Origin: Kryptolebias marmoratus | Taxonomy: Eukaryota > Chordata > Actinopteri > Cyprinodontiformes > Rivulidae | Assembly: GCF_001649575.2 (NCBI RefSeq) | Contig: NC_051453.1 | Span: 14,108,562 to 14,172,561, forward strand | Direction of reading: 5' to 3' | Length of the DNA: 64,000 nucleotides | Shown: in pieces, positions 1-11,479 of the stretch | How positions within the stretch are numbered: position 1 is the stretch's first letter | How the letters are laid out: the number at the start of each line of letters is the position of its first letter | Position numbers and translations under genes: made by a program | Notes under the pieces: generated by a model | What the model was told of the DNA's origin: nothing | Database searches by the model: none | Seen by the model: the letters and a program-made list of their open reading frames with translations, nothing else

Positions 1-23
1 GGAAGAGGCAGAAAAGGGGTGCC

Positions 24-1850
24 ATGGGGGTTAGCCTGGGCCAAGATATAAGCTGGCCTTTCCTGTTCTTGCTGCTCATGATCACAGTGTCATCCACCCA
101 AAGCCAAGGGTGCCCTCAGCGTTGTGAGTGCATGGCCAAGCTGAAGACTGTGTCCTGTAATGGTAAACGTCTGTCTGCACTGCCAGATGGAATCCCACCA
201 GACACCAAGGTCTTGGACCTAAGTGGGAACAAACTGCGCTGGATAGAGCATGGCGACCTGCTTCCATATCCACGTCTGGAGAAGCTGGACCTGAGCGATA
301 ACATGATCAGCGTTCTAGAGCCCAATGCTTTTTCTAGTCTTCAGAACTTACAGTCACTTTCACTGAGGGGTAACCAGCTGAAGCTGGTCCCCATGGGGGC
401 TTTCTCACGTCTCTCCAACCTAACTTCATTGGACCTTAGTGGAAATAAGATTGTAATCCTTTTGGACTTCACTTTCCAAGACCTAAAGAGTCTGAAGAAC
501 TTGGAGGTTGGAGACAACGATCTGGTTTACATATCAAACAAAGCCTTTCTGGGTCTAGTGGGACTGAGAGAGCTGATGATTGAGAGGTGCAACCTGACTT
601 CAGTGTCCAGCCAGTCCTTGTCTTACCTTCATAACCTCGAGACTCTGCGGCTCCGCTACCTCAGCATCTTCTCCTTGGAGGACCAGAACTTCCGAAAGCT
701 GGGAAACCTGAAGGGTCTGGAGATTGATCACTGGCCTTTTCTGGAATATATCTCCCCCCACAGCCTGCAGGGTCTTAATTTGTCTTGGTTGTCTATCACG
801 CACACCAACATCACCTCTGTGCCCACCTCTGCCCTCCGCAGTCTGGCTTACCTCACCTCCCTCAACCTGTCCTACAACCCTATCTCTGTGCTGGAGTCCT
901 GGGCTCTGCGGGATCTCCTCAGGCTCAAGGAGCTGCATCTGGTTAACACTAACTTGGCTGTAGTACAGCCTTATGCACTTGGTGGTCTCAGGCAAATCCG
1001 CCTTCTTAATTTTTCCACTAACAGCTTGGTGACCCTGGAGGATGGAGCCTTTCAGTCCGTCAACACTCTGGAGACACTGCGTTTGGATGGAAACCCTCTG
1101 GCTTGTGACTGCCGCTTGCTCTGGATCCTTCAGCGCCGGAAGACCCTCAATTTTGACAACGCCCCCCCTGTGTGTATGACGCCTGTTGAGGTGCAAGGAC
1201 GAGCCCTTAGTGCGTTTTCTGACTCAGCTCTCTTTGATCACTTTACCTGCCAGAAGCCCAAAATCCGCAACAGGAAGTTGCAGCAGATATCTGCCCGCGA
1301 AGGCCAAGTAGTATCATTCATCTGCAGAGCAGAAGGTGAGCCGACCCCCGTCATTTTCTGGATTTCTCCGCAACGTCGCCGCATAACCACAAAAAGTAGC
1401 GGCCGTCTTACTGTGTTACCAGAAGGCACGCTGGAAATACGGTACGCCCAGGTAATAGACAGTGGAACATACATCTGTATAGCCAGCAATGCTGGTGGAA
1501 ACGACACGTATTTTGCCACCCTCACAGTAAGTGGGCTGCCTTTAGATGCAGCCCTTATGGCCAACCGTACCTATTATGTCGGGGACCTTAATGACACAAA
1601 TCTGAATGATACCAGAGTTTTCTTGAAGTTCACTCTCGACCTGAAGACCATCCTCATATCCACAGCGATGGGCTGCATCATGTTTCTGGGAGTGGTCCTA
1701 TTCTGTTTCATTCTGCTCTTCGTGTGGAGTCGAGGGAGAGGGCAGCACAAGAACAATTTCTCCGTAGAGTATTCTTTCAGAAAAGTGGATGGACCCACAA
1801 CCAGTGGGGGACAAGGAGGAGCACGCAAGTTCAACATGAAAATGATCTGA
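24..1850 (+). CDS. lingo3: LINGO3: LRR and Ig domain membrane protein
   Basis: One uninterrupted 608-residue reading frame, as expected for LINGO genes, whose coding region is a single exon. Seen: a hydrophobic signal peptide (about 1-28); an N-terminal LRR cap with Cys30, 34, 36 and 45; about a dozen leucine-rich repeats (60-355); a C-terminal cap with Cys361, 363, 384 and 409; an I-set Ig domain with Cys434 and Cys485 and the DSGTYIC motif; several N-x-S/T sites; one membrane helix (about 543-568); and a short basic tail ending RKFNMKMI, the LINGO signature end. The start has a good context (GCC before ATG, G after). Family knowledge: LINGO proteins are neuronal surface proteins. LINGO1 partners the Nogo receptor complex; the role of LINGO3 is less clear. 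LINGO3 is chosen over LINGO1, 2 and 4 because atp8b3 and onecut3 follow. Whether it is the fish a or b copy cannot be told. Any 5' untranslated exon lies outside the window. Confidence 0.93.
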   Translation: MGVSLGQDISWPFLFLLLMITVSSTQSQGCPQRCECMAKLKTVSCNGKRLSALPDGIPPDTKVLDLSGNKLRWIEHGDLLPYPRLEKLDLSDNMISVLEPNAFSSLQNLQSLSLRGNQLKLVPMGAFSRLSNLTSLDLSGNKIVILLDFTFQDLKSLKNLEVGDNDLVYISNKAFLGLVGLRELMIERCNLTSVSSQSLSYLHNLETLRLRYLSIFSLEDQNFRKLGNLKGLEIDHWPFLEYISPHSLQGLNLSWLSITHTNITSVPTSALRSLAYLTSLNLSYNPISVLESWALRDLLRLKELHLVNTNLAVVQPYALGGLRQIRLLNFSTNSLVTLEDGAFQSVNTLETLRLDGNPLACDCRLLWILQRRKTLNFDNAPPVCMTPVEVQGRALSAFSDSALFDHFTCQKPKIRNRKLQQISAREGQVVSFICRAEGEPTPVIFWISPQRRRITTKSSGRLTVLPEGTLEIRYAQVIDSGTYICIASNAGGNDTYFATLTVSGLPLDAALMANRTYYVGDLNDTNLNDTRVFLKFTLDLKTILISTAMGCIMFLGVVLFCFILLFVWSRGRGQHKNNFSVEYSFRKVDGPTTSGGQGGARKFNMKMI

Positions 1851-2110
1851 TTGCTCAGATTTTTTTTTTATCCTCAAAAACTGTTTCTAAACAGCCACAA
1901 ACTAAGGCACAAAGTGACACAACAGATGATAAAGTAGACTCTTGTGTTTAGAAAACATTACATTTAATAATTTATGAGCATTTTTTTTAAATCAAAACAA
2001 ACTTTTTTAATGAAAACCAACTGTATGCATGCAAAAAAAGTGTTGCGTTGACATATTTCTACTGCTCTTTGTTGTGTTCACATCATGGTGCAATAAAACT
2101 GAATTAGACC
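1851..2110 (+). other. lingo3: Probable lingo3 3' UTR with poly(A) signal
   Basis: AT-rich sequence directly after the lingo3 stop, with an AATAAA hexamer at 2092-2097 that would end a short 3' UTR. A second weak candidate (ATAAAG, then ATTAAA) lies near 3910-3920, so a longer UTR is possible. Only transcript data would decide. Confidence 0.5.
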
Positions 2111-4289
2111 TAAATAAGTAAGAAGGTTTTGAATAGACTGTTAAAAGACCAATCTCCAAATCCAAATCCTCTCAACCTCCCACTGGTCTCTGCTCCTGCC
2201 AACTCAGACCTTATTTCCTGCAAGGAACTCCATCTTCCTCATCTATTAAGGACTTTATACCTCTCAGCTCCATCGGAGAGGGTTTAAGCGATGTCTCCAA
2301 ACTGATGAAAACATAATTACAAGGTTGTGCTCAGTGATTGCCAAGGACTTGCCAATATATATTTGGATGATTTCACTTATTTAATGCATATTTTGACTCA
2401 AATGTGGTCTTTAAAGTCCTCCTTATAAATACGTTTTACTGATGGATTTCTACCAAGATACAACGCATGGCATCACTGCCAATTTGACCACGAAGCATCG
2501 TGTGTTATTTACAGTCCATCTGTCAAAGTTGTTGAATTTGTTTTAAGCTGAAGTGAGATTCCACAGAATAAGCTGCAATGGGGCTCAAGTGCACAACTGT
2601 ATGGTGACAAAATCATGCAGGCATGTTTTGTAGTTACATTTTTCATTGTTCAGTAGATTTGTACATATGAAAAAATCTGAAACAAAAACAGTAAAAATGA
2701 AGGCATGTACACTTCTTGCTCCTTACTTTGAATAGTTTATATACATTTATTTATAAATTAAACAGCTGCTGCGGTGCATTTATCACCAAAGTTGTACAGA
2801 TAGGACATGAACTGTATAAGATGTAACATATATATTTTATAATCACTGACTTTGAATTCCTTGTTGTTGTTTAAAGTACTGTTAAGTGGTATAATTCAGA
2901 TTTTACCATTACTAAACTGTAAAGGTTGGGAGTCAGACATACAGCGCTTAGTTATATATAGAACTTAACAGTGCAACTGCATCATCATATAAGCTGTGAA
3001 ACATGCTCGCTCTCACAAGCAAATCATGAAGGACATTTACTCTGTGGCAGGTTTCACTTCAGTTGACTATTTTTGGACATGTAAGCATCAGTGTGTGTGT
3101 GTGTGCGTGGTGGTGGGGAGGAGAGTGCTGAGCAGCAGCTGAAAGACTTCGGTTTGTTCTCAACAGGACTTCAATCGACTCATGCAGGGAAAATGTTAAT
3201 GTATTGAAGACCTTGCACAAAGGTCATTGTGAAAGTGAGCCTGAGAGGGAAATGAGTGCAGATGTTCTTGGAAACAGAGACAACAAAGGGCTGCATGATA
3301 ACTTTGAATAACTTTGGGCAAATGTCAGGCGGATATTATAATAAGAGTCCACACAGAAAGGAATCTGGAGGAGATTTCATTAGGATGTGAACATTTAATT
3401 TAGCGTTTAAATCTGCTGCTAATGCTGTTCTGATCAAAATTTGTCTCTTGTTTAATCAGAATCATCACATTTCCAACAGTGTCGTTCTGCTGCCTCCTGT
3501 TGGCTCAAAACTGTAATTTATTTTGCCTTCACTAACCTGTACGGTTCACGACATGGACTGGGCTCCATTTCCTCTAGAGAAAAGTATGAAGCTGATCTGA
3601 ATCTAATAATACAAAAGAGGAAATAATAGTTTTTTTTAATTAGTTGTTTTTAGTGTAAACTGGACTTCTCTCACTTCATCTTGAATCCTCCATAAATAAC
3701 TGCACAACAGATTTACCAGCAACGTCATCGATGAGCGGTGAGTATGTTGATGGACTGGGTAAAGATCAGCTAATCTTCTTGTTTGTTTGTTTTTTTATGT
3801 GAACATTTCGGTTTCAGACATTTCTATGTCTTTGACTAAACTCATCATGTAACTATGGAAACCACTGTGTCTAGAAATTGTGTACCACTGTTTTGTATTG
3901 TAATGTTTTATAAAGAATTAAAAGCACTGTTTTAGAAGCTTGCAGCATTCACGTTTCCATTTATTGTGTCATCACGCTGCACTTTTTGATGCAGTGGTGA
4001 CTTTTCTCTTATTATGAATTGTGCAGCTTTTATTTATTATTTTAGTGTTTATGGAGGCACTCTAAAAGCTATAATGATAATTGAGTATACAGTAGATTTG
4101 CAACGCCCTCCACCCTCCCTCTGCTACAACTTTTGTGTTTCCGTTTTCATATATTTCTCAAGGGACCTGTCCTATTATAAATTTAACATGAAAAGGACAT
4201 GCTTGCTACCTCCACACACACATACCCAGTGAATAGATCCAGCTATTCTTATTATAAATCATTTAGGTGAAAATTATTATAACAATGTT
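2111..4289. other. Noncoding stretch downstream of lingo3
   Basis: AT-rich sequence with no reading frame resembling a protein. It may include an extended lingo3 3' UTR. It holds a short (GT)n run near 3091-3105 and a CTCF-like motif at 3489-3503. Otherwise I see nothing. Confidence 0.5.
3489..3503 (-). promoter_or_regulatory. CTCF-like motif
   Basis: Read on the minus strand this is CCAACAGGAGGCAGC. It agrees with the vertebrate CTCF core (CCASYAGRKGGCRSY) at 13 of 15 positions. Occupancy is unknown, and such motifs also occur by chance or inside repeats. Confidence 0.3.
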
Positions 4290-4800
4290 ATCTATACAGA
4301 GGGTTATTCTCGCACACCACCAAAGGCAAGAGGATATGTTTTTGCCCATGTCTGTGTATGTGTTTGTTTGTTTGTGCGTTATCAAAATATCTTATGAACC
4401 GCTGGATGGATTTGGATGAAACAATCACTCGATGAACATCTACAACCAATTGAATTTTGGAGTCCGCCCCTTTCAAGACAACCACCGCAGCCCACTGACC
4501 TATGCAAACCCAAAAATAGCCGTAACTCAAGTCAGTTGTACAAAGATTGAACTAAAATTTAGTGAATTTGTAGCTGAGCATCATTACCAACACATATTCC
4601 CAGCTCTGCACATTGTTCCATATTTTTACTTAAGATTTTGGCTATAATTGTTAGCATCAACCCTGAAAATGTAATCACTGGATGTACATCTACAACTCAT
4701 AAACTTCAACATCAAGATGGCCATCAAGATTTTTTGCTCCCATTCTCTGAAGGGTAATATCTTGTCTGCAATTACCAGAAGTTTGTCAAAACTACATGTA
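4290..4800. repeat. Old interspersed repeat (family 3), copy 1
   Basis: Shares diverged stretches with 10670-11335. In both, a phrase like AATCACTxGATxxACATCTACA is followed by about 30 related bases and by 'aaaatggc/agc...taactcagtcag'. A further ATCACTGGATGTACATCTAC phrase at about 4674-4693 suggests an internal or nested copy. I recognise the pattern as a common noncoding teleost repeat but cannot assign its class. Confidence 0.45.
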
Positions 4801-5123
4801 GTCTTCTGACGTGTTAAAGTCTGGTGTGTGGGATAAAACCACGTCTAGCAGTATAAACGTCACATTTTAAACAACTGAACACCCTTTCACCTCACTTTCA
4901 ACATGTGTAAATAAAATTAAGGTGTCTGAGAAAATTGCAATGAGGATAAAGCTCCCCTCACTACTTTAAGTGACTCATCCTGAAACTGTGTAGGAGCACC
5001 TATGTTTTTCTTGCAGCTTTACTCTTAATAAAAATTAGTTGTGATTATGGTGTCAGTTTTCTAAAAAAAAAACAAATGATCAAACATCTGTGTGCTTTAA
5101 AAAGCCAGCTGTGAAGCTAATAG

Positions 5124-5901
5124 TGCACTGTGCAAAGAGTTTTAAACCACCCCTCATTTCTTTATGTTTCGCTTCTGAGGAATCAGACTTGTTCAGTTGT
5201 TTGTTAGGCTTTCTAAAGAACTTTGGTTGCTTTTTTTGTCATTTCCAGTTCCCTACCTGACCAATTTCAGAGAAATGGTTATGTTTTATAATCCTCTTAA
5301 GTCTGATCTACAAATTATTCAGGCACAAATGGATGAACTGGTGTTGTGTCGACATGTAACAGACAACTTAATGATTTATTTAGAATCTTTAGAAACTTTA
5401 TCAGCAGCCTGTCACAAAGACACGATTTACTCCCATGACTTTAGTTCAGTTTATGAAAAATACCAAAGATAGCACATTCTAACAGATATAAAATAGCATT
5501 TAGCACCAATAAGCTGATTCCCAAAGGTGATCAACTGAAAGATGATGCATCTCTCCGGTCCTGGGTCAGGACTTTAGTGAAGGATTTTCTGCTTCTTAAG
5601 AACATGATTTTCAGATACTGTTCATTTGCTGTAAATAAGCTTAGCTTCTTCTGATTATGCCCTCCACTTGTCCACTCTCCTTGTTCTTTGGAATCACTCT
5701 GGACAATGTTTTTTTATGGTATAGTACAAAGACTGAACAGAAAATGAGTGAAAAAGCAACTAACAGTCAAAGAAAGATTTCAGAAAGTCTGAAGACCGAT
5801 TCATCATGATCACTGCAAATGACTACAAGAAAGTTTCACTCCTTGGAAGCAAAAAACAAACAAAAAAAAAAGAGGTCCCTAAAAACTTTTTGCACAGTAC
5901 A
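5124..5901. mobile_element. Non-autonomous TIR element, family 1, copy C
   Basis: About 780 bp bounded by inverted ends. The left end reads GCACTGTGCAAAGAGTTTTA and the right end reads ACTTTTTGCACAGTAC. The inside is noncoding. An internal stretch (about 5585-5632) is the reverse complement of 13815-13861 in copy A (for example CAGATACTGTTCATTTGCTG here), so the two copies are in opposite orientation. No transposase remains, so it would be a MITE-like passenger. Target-site duplications were not resolved. Confidence 0.6.
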
Positions 5902-6740
5902 GGTATGTCATATAAAAAAAAACTTTACTGCACACACTTTGGATGTTCTAGTAATTTTAATGTTGTGTCTACAGCCTGTAAAATTTGCACTCTTTTTTTG
6001 TTGATATTTAGCCATTTTGTTTTAAAAGTCATATTACTCATCACAATCATGCCCTATATGGGATGCTGTAGTTGTCATTTTCTCATTCGTCTTTCATAAA
6101 TAAAGAAAAAGGGAACAGGACAACAATTGATTACATAGATTAAAAATAAATAAATATTGGTTCAAAATCTGCTTGTGTTAACGGAGTCCAGAAGAGGCCA
6201 TTATAATTCATGTCATATTTGTTAAACCAGTTTTATCCTATATTGTTCCATTAGAGACACTTCTTTTTTTTTTCTCAGACATTGTGCTGTGATGCAGAGG
6301 ACCCTTCCTTTTCGGGACACTTGAGTGGAAAAAGAGACACCAAACCCCGCACTGTGGGGGTCGAACACTAACACAATGCTGGTGTTGCTGTTAGTGTCTT
6401 GGACTCCCCCCCACCAATCAAAAATATGGTAAACTATGACTCATTGGTGATGTGTCTTCACTTCTGGTCACAGTGTGTGAAAAGGGTTTTGCACCTTTGA
6501 TATTTTAAATATCTGGCTTTCTGATGTGTTACTTTCATGTTCACCTTCTAGTTAATCCTAAATAAAGGTCACCTGGGCCTGATCAGTATTTTACAGGGAG
6601 ATTTGCAAAAGATGTGTTTTTGTATCACAAGTTGATGTGAATGCATTTGTTGTGAGATTCAACAGCGAATAAGAAGTAAATCAAAACAAAAATTGTGGCC
6701 GCTTGTCACTCATTTTTATTCTGAAAGCAGGACACACCTA
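5902..6740. other. Noncoding stretch
   Basis: AT-rich, without credible coding sequence. The only structure I see is a small imperfect inverted repeat around 6367-6401 (arms ACACTAAC and GTTAGTGT), which is too short to call an RNA gene. Confidence 0.4.
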
Positions 6741-6762
6741 TACACCCACAGCCACAGCCACA

Positions 6763-6782
6763 CACACACACACACACACTCA

Positions 6783-6813
<31 letters not shown>

Positions 6814-6814
6814 G

Positions 6815-6849
<35 letters not shown>

Positions 6850-6850
6850 C
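6763..6850. repeat. (CA)n-(CATA)n-(TA)n compound microsatellite
   Basis: A run of CA, then CATA/TACA units, then about 20 TA dinucleotides. On the minus strand the TA run follows directly after the 3' end of the LINE fragment at 6851-7576, so it is probably the element's own repetitive tail, since expanded. Confidence 0.85.
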
Positions 6851-7576
6851 TTACCCTATTTGTTCCACATGGGTGGTTCCACTTTTCACTTCACTTCAGG
6901 CTCAGGTCCTCTGGAGCTTGAGGGGTCTCTTCAGTATCTTAGCTTTTCCTAGTTCTGTGCTCTTCTGGACAGAGATCTCTGAGGTTGTTCCTGGGATCTG
7001 TTGGAGCCACTCTTCCACTTTGGGGCTCACAGCACCGAGTGCTCCAATGATCACTGGTACCACCGAGGCCTTGACTTTCCACAAGTTCTCTATTTCCTCT
7101 TTCAGGCCTTGGTATCTCTCAAGCTTTTCATGCTCCTTCTTCCCGATGTTACAGTCGCTTGGGACTGCTACATCTGTCACCGCTGCTTTCTTTTGTATCT
7201 TATCTATCGCCACAATGTCCAATTGGTCAGCCATCACCTGTTTGTCAGTCTGTATCTGGAAGTCCCACAGTATCTTAGCCCTGCCATTCTCCACCAATTT
7301 AGATGGAGTCTTTCACTTTGACTGTGGGATTTCCAGTTCATACTCAGTACAGATGTTGCCGTACACAATTCCAGTCACTTGGTTATGGCGTTCCATGTAC
7401 GCTTTGCCTGCCTGCATCTTACATCCTGCTATTATGTGCTGGACTGTGTCAGGGGCATCTTTACACAGCCTGTATCTTGTGTCCTGCCTGGCATGATAGA
7501 CCCTGGTCTTTATTACTCTTGTGCTGCCATGATTAGTGCCTCTGTGCTGTCCTTCAGTCCAGCCCTTTTTAGTCAC
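6851..7576 (-). pseudogene. Dead LINE 3' end, R2/R4-type endonuclease domain
   Basis: On the minus strand one frame encodes about 220 residues of the C-terminus of a non-LTR retrotransposon. It starts with a Cys-His knuckle region (YRLCKDAPDTVQHIIAGC) and continues into the restriction-like endonuclease region (ILWDFQIQTDKQ, then LDIVAIDK, then TDVAVPSD, then GALGAV and WLQQIPGTTSEISVQKS). This is typical of fish R2/R4-clade elements (Dong/Rex6-like). A single in-frame TGA at about 7313-7315 splits it, where relatives usually carry Trp. The first zinc-binding Cys is Tyr, and the catalytic PD is LD. The 5' part, including the reverse transcriptase, is missing, so the copy is a 5'-truncated, inactive insertion. 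Confidence 0.75.
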
Positions 7577-7577
7577 T

Positions 7578-7578
<1 letters not shown>

Positions 7579-7624
<46 letters not shown>
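7579..7624. repeat. (TA)n microsatellite
   Basis: About 23 TA dinucleotides abutting the truncated 5' end of the LINE fragment. Confidence 0.9.
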
Positions 7625-7627
<3 letters not shown>

Positions 7628-8760
7628 AGCTCTTTTTTCTGAGCCAAATTTTCAGTAGGTGTTATAACTCAGAATCAGAGATTCTTATCATGATACCACC
7701 ATGAGCCATCTGTTAAAGATGATGTAGGTGACTCATCTTTGGGGGCCATATTGGGTGTTTTCTGTGCTTTTGTCAACAATCTAGCTGTAATTTAATGAAA
7801 ATAAGACTTGATTCATTTTAAAGTTTGTATTAATGCCTTCCCCTGCTGTTCAGGCCGACTTTCTTCTCATCAAAAGTCATTATGACTCATTTATTTGTTT
7901 TGTTTGAAACCTTTAATGTGTCTGACCCCCTCCAACACTTTTGCATGTGTCGACTGAGGCAAGTTGAGGGGATCTCTGAAGAGGAAATGCATGCCACGCA
8001 AAGATGTGTCACCAGAGGAGCGTTTAGCACCAGTCTCACATTGTAAAATTACGTAATTTGTCAAATGAGTATACCCTGAATTTTATTCATTCGATAAATA
8101 ATTCGCCCGGATGAGGTAAAAGTGGCTAAATTTGCTGCAACCTTTCCTCTCAAGCGCCTCTTCAGTTCTGTTTTGGGAGGAAATGATGTTAGAATGCTCG
8201 ATGTCTGCTTCAGCAGAGTTTTCTTTTTTTTCAACTTTGTGCTGGGAACATTGGTCGGGCGACTGAAATGACATAACAGAGTGTGTGAGTGTACGCCTGA
8301 GTGTGTATGAGTGTTACGCGTTTTGTGTTACCAAGGTGTAGAAATGCGGTGGCCTAAATGAGATTGTGGTGGTTAGCAGCTGCTGAGCAAAAAAGCATTC
8401 ACCTGCTGAAAATGTGTGAAGATATCTGCTCGCAAATAAGCTGATAGTAAGTACTTTTTTTGAAAGCAAACATTCACTGGAAATGAATAAACAAACCGCT
8501 GTAAAAAAAAACTTATGTGTTGATGAGCTTTAATCTCTGTTTAGTTCACAAAACATCTTAATAAGACAGACCTGGTGACACCACAGCTCAAGCGTGTCTC
8601 ATTTTCATTTTGACTTCAGTGTTTGTGCTAGGATCAAAATGACTCAGTGTAATTCACTGCTTTCTTCTGCAGCTTAAATTCACAATCTGATTAGTAGTTT
8701 TGGTTTCTCGCTTTTGTGAGTAATTAGTTTTACTATAAAATATTTAGCCATTAGCTTGCC
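7625..8760. other. Noncoding stretch with perfect D-box palindrome
   Basis: No coding potential seen. It holds AATTACGTAATT at 8047-8058, a perfect palindrome containing the E4BP4/NFIL3 and PAR-bZIP consensus RTTAYGTAAY. See findings. Confidence 0.4.
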
Positions 8761-8764
8761 GTCG

Positions 8765-9953
8765 ATCAGTTTCCAAGGATGGGATGACACCTGTGTATGC
8801 AGATCAATCCATCATGAAAAAAACACTGTACAGCGCGATAGATTGCTGAGCACATGTAATTCTGTTCTATTACAGTAATAAACTTTGACCAAAACAGGTT
8901 GAAGGGATAGTTTACATACATGTCAAATTTTATTTTTATGCCGATGACACCATCGCATTGTGCCACTAACACATAGTGCTTTTGAAAAGCTACAAGCTGC
9001 TTTTAATGTGGTTCAGTTCAATGTGTGTGATTTAAAACATGTCTCGAATGTTGAGAAATCAAAACTATTGTAGTTCTGCAGTGCTAAGTCTAAACCACAT
9101 GTGTTGCCACCCATCACTACTCTACAAGGCTCTCAGACTGCAGCAGTATCACAGTATAAATACTTGAGTTTTATTATTGATGAAGCTCTGGCCTTTGTTC
9201 CCCATATCAAACAGCTGGTGAAAAGATTGATGCTAAAGTTGGGTTTTTGTTTCAGAATCAGATCAAGTCTATCTTTTGAGGCTGGAAAATGTCTTATTGC
9301 TGACATGATTTTGTCCATCCTAAACTATGGAGACATAATTTATATGCACACATCTTCCCACTGGTTGCATATGTTGGACTCTGTATATCATGGGGCTTTA
9401 GGTTTCATAACCAATCTTGGTGGCCTGACCCACCCCCTTTCTCTGTACACCGGTGTTAGATAAGCAGCTTTATCTCCACACAGATTCTGTTATTGACATC
9501 ATTTTACTTACAAAGGCATCTTGGAATTAGTTCCCTCTTATATAATTTCCTATATTATTAAGAAGTCCTCAGGAGGTCATTCTCTGGGCTTGGGTGATTT
9601 AATTTTATTAACTGTACCTTACGTTTGTATAGAATATGGCAAAACATCTTGCTGGTTTGCTGCTCCTTCAGACTGCAGAAAGACTTGAAACTGAAGGATT
9701 TGGTCTCTGAATGTTTTTAAGACCTTCTTAAAGATTTTTTTAATGATGCATCTATTTGAAAATGTTTTAGCTGTATGGTAGTTCCTAGTTCTCTGGAGGG
9801 AATTATCTCTTGCTTATTTTCTTATTTTATTCCTGCTATTTATTATGATGCACGTTAACTGTGGTTTTTATGTTTTGTAACATGTGTGCTGCTGCCATTC
9901 TTAACCGGGTGTCTGTTGGAAAAGTCTACCTGGTTAAAAAAAAAAAAAAGAGG
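8765..9953 (+). pseudogene. Decayed L2-like LINE 3' end
   Basis: FYFYADDTI is encoded at about 8928-8954, containing the YADD catalytic box of reverse transcriptase (YADD codons at 8937-8948). After a frame change, 9101-9463 encodes 120 residues like the C-terminal thumb region of fish L2/jockey-type LINEs: SQYKYLSFIIDEALAF, IKQLVKRLMLKLGF, then ILNYGDIIYMHTSS and LDSVYHGALGFIT. A 3' tail follows ending in GCTGCTGCCATTCTTAACC and a run of A at 9937-9949. Frameshifts and stops make it inactive. The 5' boundary is uncertain. Confidence 0.7.
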
Positions 9954-9985
9954 AATAGGAAAGAACTGGATTTCTGTGCAAAGCA

Positions 9986-10345
9986 TATGAACAGTTAATA
10001 TCTTACCTGTTGTAGGTAGTTCTTTGAACAACCTTAGTTTGGAGAAATGGAGTTAAACTCTGACCAGACTGACAAGCTAGCAGCTTAAAACTGTTTTAAA
10101 ATTTTTTAGAGAGCCTTCAGTTGTGCAGATATTTTACAACATTCCTGTTAAGTGTCCAAGCTGCACTAGAAGAGCTACAGCTGGCTGCCACTGTCGCTTT
10201 TGTTCTTGTGAATAGCCAAACAATTCTATGTAAATAACTGTCATGTGAAATTAATGATGATGTAAAGATTTATAAAACACTGAGATTTTAAGTTATTTTA
10301 AGTCAGCAACAATCTACTTTGGTCTTTGGTCTGAATCAGTGTCTC
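9986..10345. mobile_element. TIR element family 2, copy 1 (right end lost)
   Basis: The left end carries AACAGTTAATATCTTACCTG then TTGTAG, matching the ends of the copies at 40845-41520 and 49269-49841. An internal stretch near 10300-10330 (ACTTTGGTCTTTGG) aligns with the third copy. No matching right terminus was found, so this copy is truncated. Confidence 0.5.
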
Positions 10346-10369
10346 ATTAACAGGCTTCTGCAGAACATG

Positions 10370-10475
10370 AAGAGGTAATTTAACCACTAAATCAGGTGAG
10401 TTGGAGCAGGGAAACAAGTAAAACATGCAGGATAGTGGCCCTCAAGGACCAGGGTTGCCCACCCCCGGTCTATAG
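10370..10475. repeat. Short interspersed teleost repeat
   Basis: AATCAGGTGAGTTGGAGCAG, then AAAACATGCAGGATAGTGGC, then CCTCAAGGACCAGGGTTGCC. I recognise this arrangement from abundant noncoding fish repeats that probably derive from a DNA transposon. The class is not certain. Confidence 0.5.
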
Positions 10476-10669
10476 TGTGTGTGAAATATATAGTAGAAAG
10501 CACAGGATGAGTGTGTGTGTGAATGGATGAATGAGGATCATTGTAAAGTGCTCTGCAGAACCTGGAGAGGTTACGAAGGTGCTACAATGTGAAAGAGATG
10601 GTACTGGAATAGAATAAACCTTTCTTCTACATTGTTGAAATTATTAAAGCATTATATTTATCACCTGCT

Positions 10670-11335
10670 GCAGAGAGATGAAGGTGATAATGTTTTTGCT
10701 TGTGTTTGTGCGCGCGTGTGTGTGTATCTGTTTGTTACGAGTTGGAATCCACAGCTAACTGAACTTTAAAAACACAAAAATGGCAATAACTCAGTCATTT
10801 TTTGTTAGGATTCCATGTTTTTCTGTTGTTCCCTAATGTTTTGTTTTTAGGAAGAGCTGGAGAGGATGTTTTTTTTTTTTCATGTTCATTTTTAGATATT
10901 GTCTAACATTTGGTGTGGGTGTTTAGCACTATTCACAACACACACTCCAACTATAACTCACAAAACCTGTTGCATTAACTGCTAGAGTTAATCTTGTTTA
11001 TCTTTTAGCAAACTGCAAGACAGATTTTCATGAAACTTTCAGGAAGCAATCACTAGATATACATCTACAGTTGATTAATTTCTTGACTCAATCTATTTCA
11101 ATGTCAAGGCCAGTGCTAAATGACTTTATCAAACACAAAAATGGCTATGCCTTAGTCAGTTTAACATGGTACCAATTGATGTGGTAGAAGCTGAGTCATC
11201 AACAGCACATTCTCTGAGCACAACATTTCTTATCTAATGAAATTGTACATAATGTAATTTTCCACGTTTGACCAAAACTGCTACAACTCTGTCATTTCTC
11301 AATATAGGAGCTTGAATTTCTGGCATGAAAGGCAG
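10670..11335. repeat. Old interspersed repeat (family 3), copy 2
   Basis: Related to 4290-4800: AATCACTAGATATACATCTAC at about 11049 and 'acacaaaaatggc...' phrases at about 10772 and 11138. It is noncoding and strongly diverged. It starts after a short (GT)n run at about 10710-10725. Confidence 0.4.
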
Positions 11336-11479
11336 CAGATGGCATGCATTATTCCAATCAGTGCTGAGCCTTTCATTTAAGTGTTTCTATACATAGGGGA
11401 AAATGAGGTTTTCTCTTTTTTGCAACTTTTTTCTAATGTTTGCTTTCTTGCAATAAAAAGGGGAGTAAGTAATTGTTTT

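Noticed and set aside
600..1196. 198-residue minus-strand frame
   Set aside because: Exact antisense shadow of the lingo3 leucine-rich repeats; no protein-like features.
6365..6403. Hairpin-like inverted repeat as a microRNA
   Set aside because: Arms pair for only 8-9 bases before mismatches; too short and irregular for a precursor.
6693..7496. 267-residue plus-strand frame
   Set aside because: Starts in microsatellite DNA and runs antisense through the LINE endonuclease fragment, which is the real coding strand.
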